This document shows positions 1 to 10,301 of a DNA stretch of 64,000 nucleotides, one piece after another. Numbering within the stretch: the first letter of the stretch is position 1; each line of letters starts with the position of its first letter. Source of the stretch: Fragum whitleyi (taxonomy: Eukaryota; Mollusca; Bivalvia; Cardiida; Cardiidae); assembly GCA_948146395.1 (NCBI GenBank), contig OX411543.1:19238363-19302362 (forward strand), written 5' to 3'. The notes below the pieces were generated by a model, which was not told the DNA's origin, ran no database searches, and saw nothing but the letters and a program-made list of their open reading frames with translations. The translations under genes and the position numbers were made by a program.

Positions 1-340
1 TACAGTAAAACTTGTATGAAGCAACCTCAAATGAGTGGTTGTTAAAGAGAATGTTGGCTTAGTTCAGGTTTTGTTTACAAATAGGAAACAATATTTTGAT
101 TGAATAGTATTACAAAATTCTGAAAGATCCTATGTTGTAAACACTCACTAGAATTGTCTCAATGAGATGATTCTATTGAGTTTTAACAGCATGGAATAAG
201 TTTAGGATAATTCTTATTCCAATACTTTCTACTGCGTAAGATGTTTTGATTTTTAAAAAGGGTATTGCGATAATGGCCACATAAAATTCATGGCTTAATT
301 GACGTGGTAGATTGAGCAAGATTGACTAAAATGAATATAC
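1..340 (+). repeat. MITE-like repeat, TACAGTAAAACTTGT family, truncated or degenerate
   Basis: It begins at the window edge with TACAGTAAAACTTGT and contains a central imperfect palindrome at about 146-185 (GAATTGTCTC / GAGATGATTC). The same architecture, a TACAGTAAAACTTGTGT end plus a central GAATCGTCT..AGACGATTC palindrome, occurs at 33706-34062 and, inverted, at about 18460-18860. It is a non-coding dispersed element. The right end is inferred from similarity to the 33.7 kb copy and is approximate. Confidence 0.55.
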
Positions 341-593
341 CAATGCTATGGTTAAGTGACCTTGCCACAGCAATATAACTGAATCCAAGACTTTGTTATC
401 AGTTAACAACATAATAAGCATCCATGCATTTAGGAACATGAAAGTGGCCCTGCACAAATTTTCTATGGAACAGCTCATCTTGAGCATTTTCCTTAATAGT
501 ATAGTGTAGTTTTCTTTGTAACAGAAAAGACTTGACTCAGAACTCAACACAGCCAATATCCTCAGACAACATTGTTTTATTTATACAATTAGA

Positions 594-765
594 TACAGTC
601 AAACCTGTGTTAGCAGGCACCTGTATTCAGCAAGCAAACTGTCTTAAGCAAGCGGCCACCAAGTTACCAATGAACAAATTGCACTAAAATTGACCTGTAT
701 TAAGCAAGCACCTGTCACTTTTTTTAATGTCCCTTGGGTGCTTGCTTAAGACAGGTTTGACTGTA
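594..765 (+). repeat. Short TIR element with AAGCAAGC words
   Basis: A 172-bp element with terminal inverted repeats ACAGTCAAACCTGT and ACAGGTTTGACTGT. The interior repeats the words TTAAGCAAGCACCTGT and TATT(A/C)AGCAAGCA in both orientations. A second copy lies at 45008-45188. There is no coding capacity. Related, more diverged elements occur at 19413-19577 and 29991-30072. Confidence 0.75.
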
Positions 766-2204
766 TTTGTTAAAGATTTCTCAAGATAATTTAAGGGATA
801 ATCTTTAATCTAAGTTAGATAGCAGCTAGTGGTTAGGAAAGGATGAAATGTGGTAGAACTGATGAAACACATGGGATCTCATTGGTGAATGGTCCAGGTG
901 CTGCAATATAACTGAAAACGGTTAAAAGCAGTATTTAATCCCAAATAAGAAATTAAATAAATGAGTCATTGTATGTTGAATAGAAATTTAGTGTAGCATT
1001 CAGTATTTTTTTTTACATCATATTTTATTTGTTGTATGTGTGATTTTGGCTCTACTGGTAAAATGCACTTAATCTTTTCTAACCTGTGAAACAGATTTTC
1101 ATTACCCAAAGAAAAAAATTGCGGAAAAGAATAAATTACATGTAACTAGCAAATACTAACACTATTTTTCCGCTTGCTGTTTTCCTTTTAATATTTTTCT
1201 TTTCTTAATGACTTGCAATTATATACATAGCTTAATACATTACTTGTATGACTGTGTAAGCAAGAGCTGTTAAGGTAGGACGTGTTTTAGTCAGAGCCAA
1301 CAAGCAGAGGTACAGATAAGAGGGGGTAACTCCAGTCTAAAATCTTTATTTCCAAATGAAACCCTATGTTGTGGGTACTCATTTGAATTGTCTCGTTGAG
1401 ACAATTCAAATGAGTACCCACAAAATAGAGTTATAAGAGCAAGGACTAGTAAAATATTTAAATACTGTCTCAATCTGTAGCGTTGACCAAGTCCTGAAGG
1501 CTTGTGTCCTAAATTACTTAGTATCAAAACCTGCCCACTTTATATTGTCGGTTATAACCTATTAGAATTTTCTCCAGTCTTAACTTTCAGGAAACTTTTG
1601 ACAGCCAGTAGAGCAACCCAAGCCTTAGTGATATATTTTAATTGTTATATGAAGTTTTGAAATTGCTGTGTTATGAATGACTATCATAATAAATGGTTTC
1701 ACTGTCAAAATGACCTTCTGTTCTTCAGTGTACCCCGTAATATCCCTTTGTCAAAAAGGGACATATCGGATCTGTCATGAAATTTTGTTTGAGGCAAGCA
1801 AATCCAAACTTAAGTCTAGAGTCCAAATGTTTTTTAAGCCAGCCTTGGCAAGCTTAAGGTTGTGGACCTGTAATAGTTCTGAAGGAATGTTTCGGAAGTC
1901 ATGGTGTTAATTGAGGTTTCCTTTTGGTTAACCTTGTGATAAATTATGAGCTCCAAAATGTTGTGCAACTATTACAGGTTCACGACTTTAATAACTTAAA
2001 TATTATAGATGAGGTTAAGATCAGCTTATCTCAAAAAAAGTCAAGTGACAGATTCTTTTTTCACACATAAATGCTAGTTCTGTATGTTTAACTATATTTT
2101 TGGAACACCAAGATGATATAAAATACTAATATATGGTGAGTTAGATGATATCTTATAGAATGAGACCATACACATGTGTAAAACATCCCTGATGGCTGTT
2201 CATT
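766..2204. other. AT-rich intergenic sequence with no recognised gene
   Basis: No open frame here has domain character, and the small frames are AT-rich noise. The only structured item is the perfect hairpin at 1369-1423, listed separately. The sequence lies 3' of the SLC27A gene and outside the segmental duplication that starts at about 2205. Confidence 0.6.
1369..1423. repeat. Perfect 55-bp inverted repeat
   Basis: Two perfectly complementary 26-nt arms (TTGTGGGTACTC... and its complement) flank a 3-nt GTT loop. The centre, GAATTGTCTC-GTT-GAGACAATTC, is the same palindrome core found inside the TACAGTAAAACTTGT elements at 1-340, 18460-18860 and 33706-34062, so this is probably a remnant of that family. 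The preceding phrase AGATAAGAGGGGGTAA recurs at 8054 and 13718 next to CCCAATGAAACTCTATGTTG, which supports a repeat origin. Confidence 0.8.
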
Positions 2205-2304
2205 AAAGAAGACATCGGAAGCTATATGACAATGTATACTGTGTCACAAATTGAAATAACATACATTTTTTATAGGTATGAGAGTATTTTTCAATGCGTT
2301 TATT

Positions 2305-3682
2305 ATGCTCCCCGAAGGGAGAGCATATAGCTGCCGCTTCGTCCGTCCGTCTGTAATTCCGTCCGTCCTTCCGTCCGGCCATCCCCACCTATTTCTCCAT
2401 AACCCTTGGGCCAAATCAAATGAAACTTACCATATGAACTCCCTATGATATAGTGATGATCGACCTGTGATGGTTTTTGGATTTGAGGCCTCGTCACGAG
2501 AAAAGGGGACTTAGGGTAAAAAACAGTTTTTCCCAAATTGTTCCTAGTCTAACTGTCAGAATTTAGTGAAATTTCATATTTGAGTAGCAAATCAGATGCC
2601 CTTTACTGTAAACAAATTGAAATTAATGTAAAAAAAAAATATATCATGGAAAAAGGGGGCTAAATGTTTGTTACCTTATGCTAGTGCGTAAAATACAGTT
2701 ATTCTTTCATTTCTCTTAGTCTTATTCTCAGAATTTGATGAAATTTCACATTTCAGTAGCAAATCAGATGCCCTTTACCATAAACTTTTTGGAATTTGTG
2801 TCCAAAAATATGTCATGCAAAAAGGAGGTTTAATGTTTGTTACCTTTATGTACCTTTGCTGTATAAGATTACACCTTATTTGAGTCCTTGCAATCTGACC
2901 ACAGAGCATATCTCCTAAAGTATAATAGCTATCAACTTGAAACTTTATGGGTGGATAGATCTCATAGAGGAAAAGTGCAGTGTACAAGAACTGCAACTCT
3001 TGCTTGCATAATTTTTGGAGTTATTGCCCTTTGTTATTTTTGATTCTTAGATTTTGTCTGGAGCTTATCTCCGAAAGTATAATAGCTATCAACTTGAAAC
3101 TCTATGGGTGGATAGATCTCATGGAGGATTAGTGCTATTCCCAAGAACTACAACTCTTGCTTGCATAATTTTGGAGTTATTGCCCTTTGTTATTTTTGAT
3201 ACTTAGATTATATCTTGAGCATATCTCCTAAAGTATAATAGCTATCAACTTGAAACTTTATGGGTGGAAAGATCTCATAGAGGAGAAGTGCAGTGTACAA
3301 GAACTGCAACTCTTGCTTGCATAATTTTTGGAGTTATTGCCCTTTGTTATTTTTGATTCTTAGATTTTGTCTGGAGCTTATCTTCGAAAGTATAATAGCT
3401 ATCAACTTGAATCTTTATGGGTGGATAGATCTCATGGAGGATTAGTGCTATTCCCAAGAACTACAACTCTTGCTAGCATAATTTTGGAGTTATTTCCCGT
3501 TATTTTTATTACTTAGATTTTATAGGAGGCAAATCTTTGACAGTACAAAAGAATCTTTTATCTATTAGGCTTCAGTTTACTACCAAGCTTTCTTCGCGGG
3601 GGATGTCCATGTCCAACATGGCTTTTGTTATTGTGACAATGCCTTATTCGGGGAGCATAAACTGTCTATGACGGCTCTTGTT
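2305..3682 (-). mobile_element. Hairpin-ended non-autonomous element (pearl/Helitron-like), 1.38 kb
   Basis: In element orientation (minus) it begins AACAAGAG and ends with a hairpin whose arms ATGCTC...GAGCAT reach the last base (plus-strand 2305 on). Next to that end is a CCGTCCGT microsatellite. The interior holds a 157-bp tandem core. Copy B lacks the element: its site reads ...TGCGTTTGTTGGAG... near 10083, against TGCGTTTATT[element]GGAG here, so the ends are fixed to within 1-2 bases and no long target duplication was made. No transposase is encoded, so movement would have been driven in trans. Assignment to the Helitron-like class is inferred from the structure. Confidence 0.8.
2911..3540. 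repeat. Tandem core, 4 x ~157 bp, arranged as an A-B-A-B dimer
   Basis: Units start at 2911, 3068, 3224 and 3381 (TCTCC(T/G)AAAGTATAATAGC). Units 1 and 3 share GTGCAGTGTACAAGAACTGC, while units 2 and 4 share GTGCTATTCCCAAGAACTAC. The true period is therefore a dimer of about 313 bp. It lies inside the element at 2305-3682. Confidence 0.9.
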
Positions 3683-3934
3683 GGAGTATAAAGTGCAATT
3701 GACTTAGCGCATGGCAAATAACAAGTGTAGGCAATTGCCTTTTAAAATAAAAAAAAGGCGGTGAAAAATGAACTAGGCCCTTATAATTGCAATCCTTTAG
3801 ATCCATATGTAAACGAGAGGCCCAAGAGGGCCTGTATCTCTCCACTGGATTAAAGATCTCAAGATTTGAAAGAGAGATATGGAAAATAGAAGGTAATGAA
3901 AGTGAACAGCATTCAAAAGGAATTCTGACTTTTT

Positions 3935-4473
3935 ATACCCCCCACCTACGAAGTAGAGAGGGGTATATTGGTTTCACCATGTCTGTCTGTCTGTCCATCT
4001 GTCCGTAGACCTTTTCGTTTCTGGACTCTAACTCAAGAACCAAATGACCTACAATCCAGAAACTTTACACAAATGTTCCTTATGACCCAAGGAAGTGCCC
4101 TGTTGTTTTTGGGTCATGTAGGTCAAAGGTCAAGGTCACAGTAAATTTTTGTTAAATTTTTGTTTCCGGACTCTAACTTGAGAACCAAGTGACCTACAAC
4201 TATGAAACTTAATGCAAATGCTGCTTATGATCCAAGGAAGTGCCCTATGGTTTTGGGGTCATATAGGTCAAAGGTCAAGGTCACAGTCAATTTTTGATCA
4301 ATTTTCATTTCTTGACTCTTAACTCAAAAACCAAGCAACCCAGAATCATGAAACTTCATGCAAATGCTACTAAGACCTCAATATTAGTTTCAAACACATC
4401 CCGCACTAATAGCACTTGCATTCTGACAAGGCGCTTGTGGGGGGTATTAGTCCCCTCTGCGACAGTTCTAGTT
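3935..4473 (-). mobile_element. Hairpin-ended element with GGTCA-rich 148-bp tandem core
   Basis: In minus orientation it starts AACTAGAA and ends in a long hairpin, ATACCCC...CTAC-TTC-GTAG...GGGGTAT, flush with the end and followed by AAAAAG. A TGTCTGTCTGTCC microsatellite lies next to the hairpin. The core is about three units of ~148 bp, each starting near CTGGACTCTAACTC. Each unit contains AGGTCAAAGGTCAAGGTCA (4120-4138 and 4265-4283). There is no coding sequence. Confidence 0.75.
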
Positions 4474-5098
4474 TTAAGTTGAAACTAACTTATGAAGAAA
4501 TGAACTTATTTAACTGATATGTAAATTACAAGGAAGAAAACTACACTGCCCTCCAAAAGATCCTTCACACACATTTCATTTATAAGATTTTCAGCTTTGA
4601 TCTTTTTAAACAAAGTTTATAGATTAGTTTTTATTACTTAAAATCTGATTATTCCCTATTGAACGCTACTTTAGACGACAAAATGACTGTTGATAAAGAT
4701 ACTATTTTAGAACAATGTATAACAGAAAATATTGAGACAAAAGGAGAAAATGCTGATTATCAGTGAAACGTTGTGAGAGACTTGTAAATAGCATGCCTAG
4801 ATGCATGTTCAGGCTGTCTTACCTGCAAATGGAGGCTACACCAAATATTGACAGAAGTTGATCCCCTTGATAGAAAATTTGGCAAAATGGTGAACTATTC
4901 TGATTTTGTCGATTTTACATGATTTTGCCATTTCTGGTATTGCTTCTTAATTGATACATTGCAATAAAGATATAAAGTATACATTTTATTAATAAAAAAA
5001 GTATAAAACTTTGTTTTAAATTACTTAAGCTAAAGATCTTTAAAAGAAGTGTGTGTGAAGATTCTTTTTGAGGGCAGTGTATATAGATATCACTTTGA

Positions 5099-5652
5099 AA
5101 CAAGAGGACCAGAATGGTCCTAAACCGCTCACCTGAATTTTATTGATCCAGTGGATCTCTTCCAATTCAAATTTCTTGAACAACTTTAGAAGAGGGTCAC
5201 CCAAGGAACATTCTGGTAAAGTTTCATTGAAATAAGCCTAATGGTTCAGGAGATGTGGTTCAAAGATTTCGGGGTCAAAATAAGCCCCGCCCTGCCACGC
5301 CTTTATTTGGGGGTCAATCCAAATTTCTTGAACAACTTTAGAAGAGGGTTACCCAAGGAACATTCTGGTAAAGTTTCATTGAAATCGGCTCAATGGTTCA
5401 GGAGGAGATGTTGTTCAAAGATTTTGGGGTCAAAATATGCCCTGCCCTGCCACGCCCATATTTGGGGGTCAATCCAAATTTCTTGAACAACTTTAGAAGA
5501 GGGTCACCCAAGGAATATTCTGGCCAAGTTTCATCAAAATCCACCCATAAGTTCAGGAGGAGAAGATGTTTAAAGAAAAGTTTACGCACGGACGGACGCA
5601 CAATGGACACCTCGCCATGACAATAGCTCGCTGGCCTTTGGCCAGTGGAGCT
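5099..5652 (+). mobile_element. Hairpin-ended element with ~154-bp tandem core
   Basis: The left end AACAAGAG is followed by the hairpin AGGACCA-GAA-TGGTCCT and the phrase CGCTCACCTG. Core units start near 5168, 5322 and 5477 (AATTTCTTGAACAACTTTAG). A GACGGACGCAC microsatellite precedes the right-end hairpin AGCTC-G-CTGGCC-TTT-GGCCAG-TG-GAGCT, which ends flush at 5652 and is followed by AAAAATG. The open frames across it in both strands are by-products of the tandem units. Confidence 0.8.
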
Positions 5653-5847
5653 AAAAATGATTAAACCAAGTGGCCAAATAATTAAAGGTCAAATCAATTT
5701 TCTGCATGTATATAAATCAATACTTAAGATCTATTTTTAGATCACATATTTAGAATGTGTATTATTATCTCTCAAAGAGTTTGCTGTCATAAAGTTTTAC
5801 AAATTGGATACAAATAGACAACAATTTTGACATTTCTTGAGATATAT

Positions 5848-6165
5848 ATAATACGTACTTAGTGTATTATATGAAGAAAAATATCTAACAAGGTTGGGAG
5901 AATTGATCATTGTCGAGGCTCTGCCGAGACAATTATCAATTCTCACAACCGAGTTTGATATTTTTTCATACAATACACTTAGTACGTATTATATTTATCT
6001 TATAACCTATATTTGTCTTGTTTTCGTCGGTGTTTCTAACTGAAATGCAAGTTTCTAAAAATAACTAATAATATATCATTGTTCTAAAAATAACTATGTG
6101 ATATCATAAAAAATATCATACGGGATGTTATCATACGAATATTTGTATAGTTATAAGATAAATTA
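5848..6165. repeat. Two adjacent foldback (palindromic) insertions absent from copy B
   Basis: About 5848-5994 is a large imperfect palindrome: TAATACGTACTTAGTGTATTA..AAAATATC is mirrored by GATATTTTTTC..AATACACTTAGTACGTATTA. It is followed by a second inverted pair, TATCTTATAAC at about 5998 and GTTATAAGATA at about 6153. Copy B (near 11727) reads GAGATATAAATGATC directly, so the whole block is an insertion or nested pair of foldback MITEs. Confidence 0.7.
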
Positions 6166-7215
6166 ATGATCATAATTACTTTCTGCCTAGTACTGCTACA
6201 GTTTAAATCGAAATCGGCTTAATTGAGCGACCTCAAGAAGATAATCGTCATCGAATCTCTGTAAACGGCGGCTTGGGATCAAAACTTTACACTGGTTACC
6301 AAAAATGCTTTTGCAAATATTTCAATTCAATGGTGAGATTGCTTGGAACAAGCAGTACCTTCTTTTTTACGCCCCTGCATCAATGCTCATATCTGCTGGT
6401 ACCAAGGTCAATGTCATGTGTCAAGGTCATCTGTGAAGGTCAAATTTCTACAAAATTGCCGTTTCAGGGTATTTATGTTTCACAAACACATCTTGTTCAT
6501 GATATTTTCTATTTGTATATTTGTGTTGTAATTTCTAAAATCCCAAAACTACAGCTTGATTAGTTACAGGGTTTACAGGGATGATATAACATTTAGACAC
6601 CTTCAAATGCCATCTTGGATTCTTTTAATTTGGACCAATCATTTTGAGATTTTGTTGTCTTATAATGATTAAAATTGAATCCAAAAGGACTTGCATAACA
6701 TAACTCATGACAGACATTTTTGAGAGTTTGACCCGATTTTTCAATGATAAAGGATGCCTTCTATTAAAATTTCAACTTTTCATTGTTGTAAACATTCTCT
6801 TTGATGGTGGCTGCGAATTGGAATGCTTGTTATTAGAATAAAAATTCTTTTGCAAATATTTTAATTCTTGACTGATCAAAAACTGATGAAGGATTATGAC
6901 AGGGGAATGAGGGATTTTTGAGTTCCTACAACACTGGACTTGCAGATCAATCACCGGGGTTTTCCCAAAGTACCTATTGTATTTTATACAGAAATAAAGT
7001 GCAATGGATTTCCCCATGTGATATGATTTAAACCAATCAAAATTCTTGATAGTATTGGATTACAATTATGAGAGAATGTATGTAGGTGGCTGGGAAGCTG
7101 TCAGAATAGTACTTGCCTTGTAAGCGAGTGGCATAATAGTGACAAATCACATTCTATTATGCTTCGTTGTGTATCCATCAAACATCAGTTAGTATGAAAA
7201 TTAAATCATATAATT

Positions 7216-7700
7216 AGCTCCGAAAGGCCAGCAAGCTATTTGTCATGGCTGAGTGTTCTTCTTGCGTCCATCCATGCTTGATTTTTTTTGAACATCTTCT
7301 CCTCCCAAACCAAACTTTGGGTGACCCTCCTCTTAAATTATTAAAGAAATTTTGATTGACACCCAAATATGGGCCTGGCAGGGCAGGGCATTTTTTCATT
7401 TTTAAAATCTTCTCCTCCCAAACTATTTGGCTGATTTCAATGAAACTTGGCATGGATTTTTCTTGGGAGTCCCCTTACATAAATTATCATAGAAGTTTTG
7501 ATAGACCTTCATATTATGGATGTGGCAGGGCAGGGCCATTTTCACTTTAAAATCTTTAAATATCTTCTCCTTCCAAACCGTTGGGCTGATTTCAATTAAA
7601 CTTTGCATGGATGTTCCTTTGGTGATGCTTTACTTAAATCAGTCGAGAAATTTACATTGACCCCCAAAGATGGGCGTGGTAGGGTGGGCTTAAATTCACT
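7216..7700 (-). repeat. Diverged hairpin-ended element remnant (copy A)
   Basis: This is the reverse complement of the 5099-5652 type. The decayed right end AGCTCCGAAAGGCCAGC is at 7216, followed inward by tandem units containing CTTCTCCTCCCAAAC and TGGGCTGATTTCAATGAAAC with spacing of about 110-150 bp. It is shared with copy B (12886-13365), so the insertion predates the duplication. No clean left end is visible. Confidence 0.65.
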
Positions 7701-8262
7701 ATTTAATCTTTATAACTCGTCTCCGCATCATCAATTCAACTTATGTTAATCTTGTCATGATTGTTCCATGAATGACCATTTACTCAAATTCTACCTGAAT
7801 TATGTTAAGAATGGTTTACTTAATGTAAACACCTTTATGTAGGTAAGACGAGGGGTAAAGGGTATGCAGGCTAATGGCGATTGAGTATTTTGGTGTAATG
7901 TGGTCAATACCAAGTAAATCAAACAACCTAGTTCTAAAGACTAAAAGAGACTTGTTTTCTTTCGAAGTCAGCTTTGTTTAATGAAAGTATAAATGTAAGT
8001 CTATGCAAAGAGATGTAAATATTGTGTAAGAGTAGACATATCTGAATAGGTACATTAGGGTCCAGATAAGAGGGGGTAAAACCAGTCTAAAATTGTTTAT
8101 TCCCAATGAAACTCTATGTTGTTGGTACCCATTTGACTGTTAGCTTGTAAATAAGTATCAATTTGGAAAAAGTCAGAATTCCTTCTGAAAGCTTGTGAAT
8201 TGTTTTACTTCCTTTTTTTAAATTCTCTCTCGTATCTTGTGATGTTAAAGCCAGTGGAGCAA

Positions 8263-8490
8263 TTAACCCTTTGCTGTTTAATCCCTGCTTTGTACGTGCC
8301 TGTGATTTTATGATTGAGAAAACATTGTGAAAAAAGAAGAAATTGCTTCTGACAAGCAATTCCTTCTTTTTCCACATTTTTTCTACCCTACTGAATGTTT
8401 TTTTTTCAAATTAAATCCACTTTATATTTTCGTCTGCAAAACCTTTGAATTTGGACAGGTCCAAAATTTTGTAAAACAGGAAAGGGTTAA
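8263..8490 (+). mobile_element. piggyBac-type MITE (TTAA target, CCCTTT ends)
   Basis: It is bounded by TTAACCCTTTGCTG and AGGAAAGGGTTAA, 228 bp including both TTAA. The interior carries the hairpin AGAAATTGCTTCTGACAAGCAATTCCTTC. An orthologous copy sits in copy B at 13917-14147. TTAA duplications and TTAACCC-type ends are the hallmark of piggyBac elements; no transposase is present. Confidence 0.85.
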
Positions 8491-9775
8491 GGCCCTCTTG
8501 TTTTCATCTTCAATTTCAGACTTGGAGCATTCACTCAAATTGAATGAAATCATCCTATGAACATTTCAAGACTTGAGTGGATAATTCCCTGTTCTCACAT
8601 TTTATTATTTTGTTTTGTTTATAAATTTTAATAATAGGGTTACAAATAAAGAGATGCAAATTTTGGAATGTCTATGTTTTGGCAAAAAGTGAAGTTACTG
8701 GTCTTAAGGAGGGTTCATATCAATTAATTACTTTTTGTTCACTGGTTGTAGTTTTGGAAAAGTAGGCTGCTTGCTTAAGAGGGGATTGAAACCATTGAAA
8801 TAAAGAACAAAACATTCTGATCTGTAAAAAAAATAGTTGTCATAGAGGATGCCCATATTTCAAAGGTGGTAATAAGGAGGGGCGTTTTACTATATTTTCA
8901 AACTGAAATAATAACATTATATACTTTAAATTAAAAGAGGATTAGTAAATAAACAAAGACTTGTAGGCAAATCGATTTAATCACTCATTTCACAATTCCA
9001 AGTACGCAAATATAGCTCATTATCAATTTATCACACATATAAATATAAAATTCATAGGGACTAAATAATCTGACGATTGAATGGATTGTTTTCCAACAGC
9101 AATCTGCTCATCGTTATGAAACCTTATTCTGCTTTATTCAAATCTTATTTCAAACGAATTGCTGATTTTGGAGTATAAAAGATCTGTCAGATATTTATTG
9201 ATCTGAGAATGCAGCGTTTTAAGGGACAAAAGTATTGTGAGTCTGAGACTCTTAAATAAGGGGCCAGGAGTCTCAAAACTTTCTGATGTGAGTCCTTAGG
9301 ACCCTCTTGGGATCAACTTCCTAGATGAAATGAAGACTGTTTTACAACAGTCTTCAATTCTTCTCTGAAGTTGATACTAAAAAGAACATATCTGTACAAA
9401 ACCTTTTGTAGCTTAATTCAGAGAAAATTTAACATTTACACGAAAACATGAGGATAGCTCATAAGAAATTAGTCAACATTTGAAGCAGTGACTCCCAAAA
9501 CTTAAGCAAGGTCCCCTATGAGCTTAACAATTTAGTCCTTGTGACCCGATTTTGTAAATGTAACATTGAAACACTGAGGATGAACGAGTTACCTTTGGGC
9601 AATAGACAAAGGTTAACCCCTCTCATGCTACTCGGGGCATATTCATCTTCAGGTTTTGACACTAAGCATTTTTTACAAAAGCCTGTAGGGCTTGCTAATT
9701 CTGAATCTTTAAGTTCCTACCAAGAACTAACAGGTCCTCTTAAGAAATCAATTAATTCTGAAGCGATATATTGAA

Positions 9776-9983
9776 ATTGTTTTTAGTTTTTTTCGACGTT
9801 AGGAGACCCTGTATTTTTTCGGAGGGAATTCCTCTAAATTCAGGATTATATGTCTCTATTCCGATATATTACCAGATCAAATCTATTTGTTTTAAAGTCA
9901 TTTAAGCGACGAAGTCATGACTTGCAATAATTTTACAAAAAGTTTTAAATTTCGCATTTTCCCGTTCTGTGAAGGAGCCGCTT
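9776..9983. other. Spacer between the two duplication copies
   Basis: About 210 bp of AT-rich sequence lie between the end of copy A and the start of copy B. No gene or clear repeat is seen. Confidence 0.5.
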
Positions 9984-10301
9984 TAAAGAAGACATCGGAA
10001 GCTATATGACAAAGTTATATAAAGTGTCACAAATTGAAATAACATACATTTTTTATAGGTATGAGAGTATTTTTCACTGCGTTTGTTGGAGTATAAAGTG
10101 CAATTGACTTAGCGCATGGCAAATAACAAGTGTAGGCAATTGCCTTTTAAAATAAAAAAAAGGCAGTGAAAAATAAACTAGGCCCTTAAAATTGCAATCC
10201 TTTAGATCCGTATGTAAAAAATGATTAAAACACATGGCCAAATAATTAAAGGTTCAAGTCAATTTTCTGCATGTATATAGATCATCTTAAGATCTATTTT
10301 T

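Larger units (their letters stand above)
3812..5652 (+). mobile_element. Composite insertion absent from copy B (1.84 kb)
   Basis: The left end AACGAGAG is followed by a hairpin (AGGCCC-AAGA-GGGCCT). The right end GGAGCT is followed by AAAAATG. Copy B reads straight through (TATGTAAAAAATGATT near 10214), so everything between 3812 and 5652 is absent there. Inside are a complete reverse-orientation element (3935-4473), plain AT-rich sequence, and a second left end of the same type at 5099 that shares the right end. It was therefore either one long transposition from a distal left end or successive insertions. Confidence 0.7.
2205..9775. repeat. Segmental duplication, copy A
   Basis: This block is collinear with copy B at 9984-15541. 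Shared anchors include AAGAAGACATCGGAAGC (about 2207/9988), GACTTAGCGCATGGCAAATA (about 3703/10108), TTCTGCATGTATATA (about 5699/10266), the diverged pearl-like core (7216/12886), the TTAA-flanked MITE (8263/13917) and the terminal stretch GAAGCGATATAT (about 9760/15525). Copy A is longer because it carries insertions at 2305-3682, 3812-5652 and about 5848-6165 that copy B lacks. With insertions removed, both copies are about 4 kb. The duplication is non-coding and lies downstream of the SLC27A stop codon. Confidence 0.9.

Noticed and set aside
5241..5620. Overlapping open frames on both strands with repeated peptide words
   Set aside because: They are translations of the 154-bp tandem core of a non-coding element; both strands are open because of the repeat, not because of coding.
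9541..9774. 77-codon plus-strand frame
   Set aside because: It spans the truncated left end of a CAGGG-type TIR element shared with copy B, and the frame is not kept in copy B.
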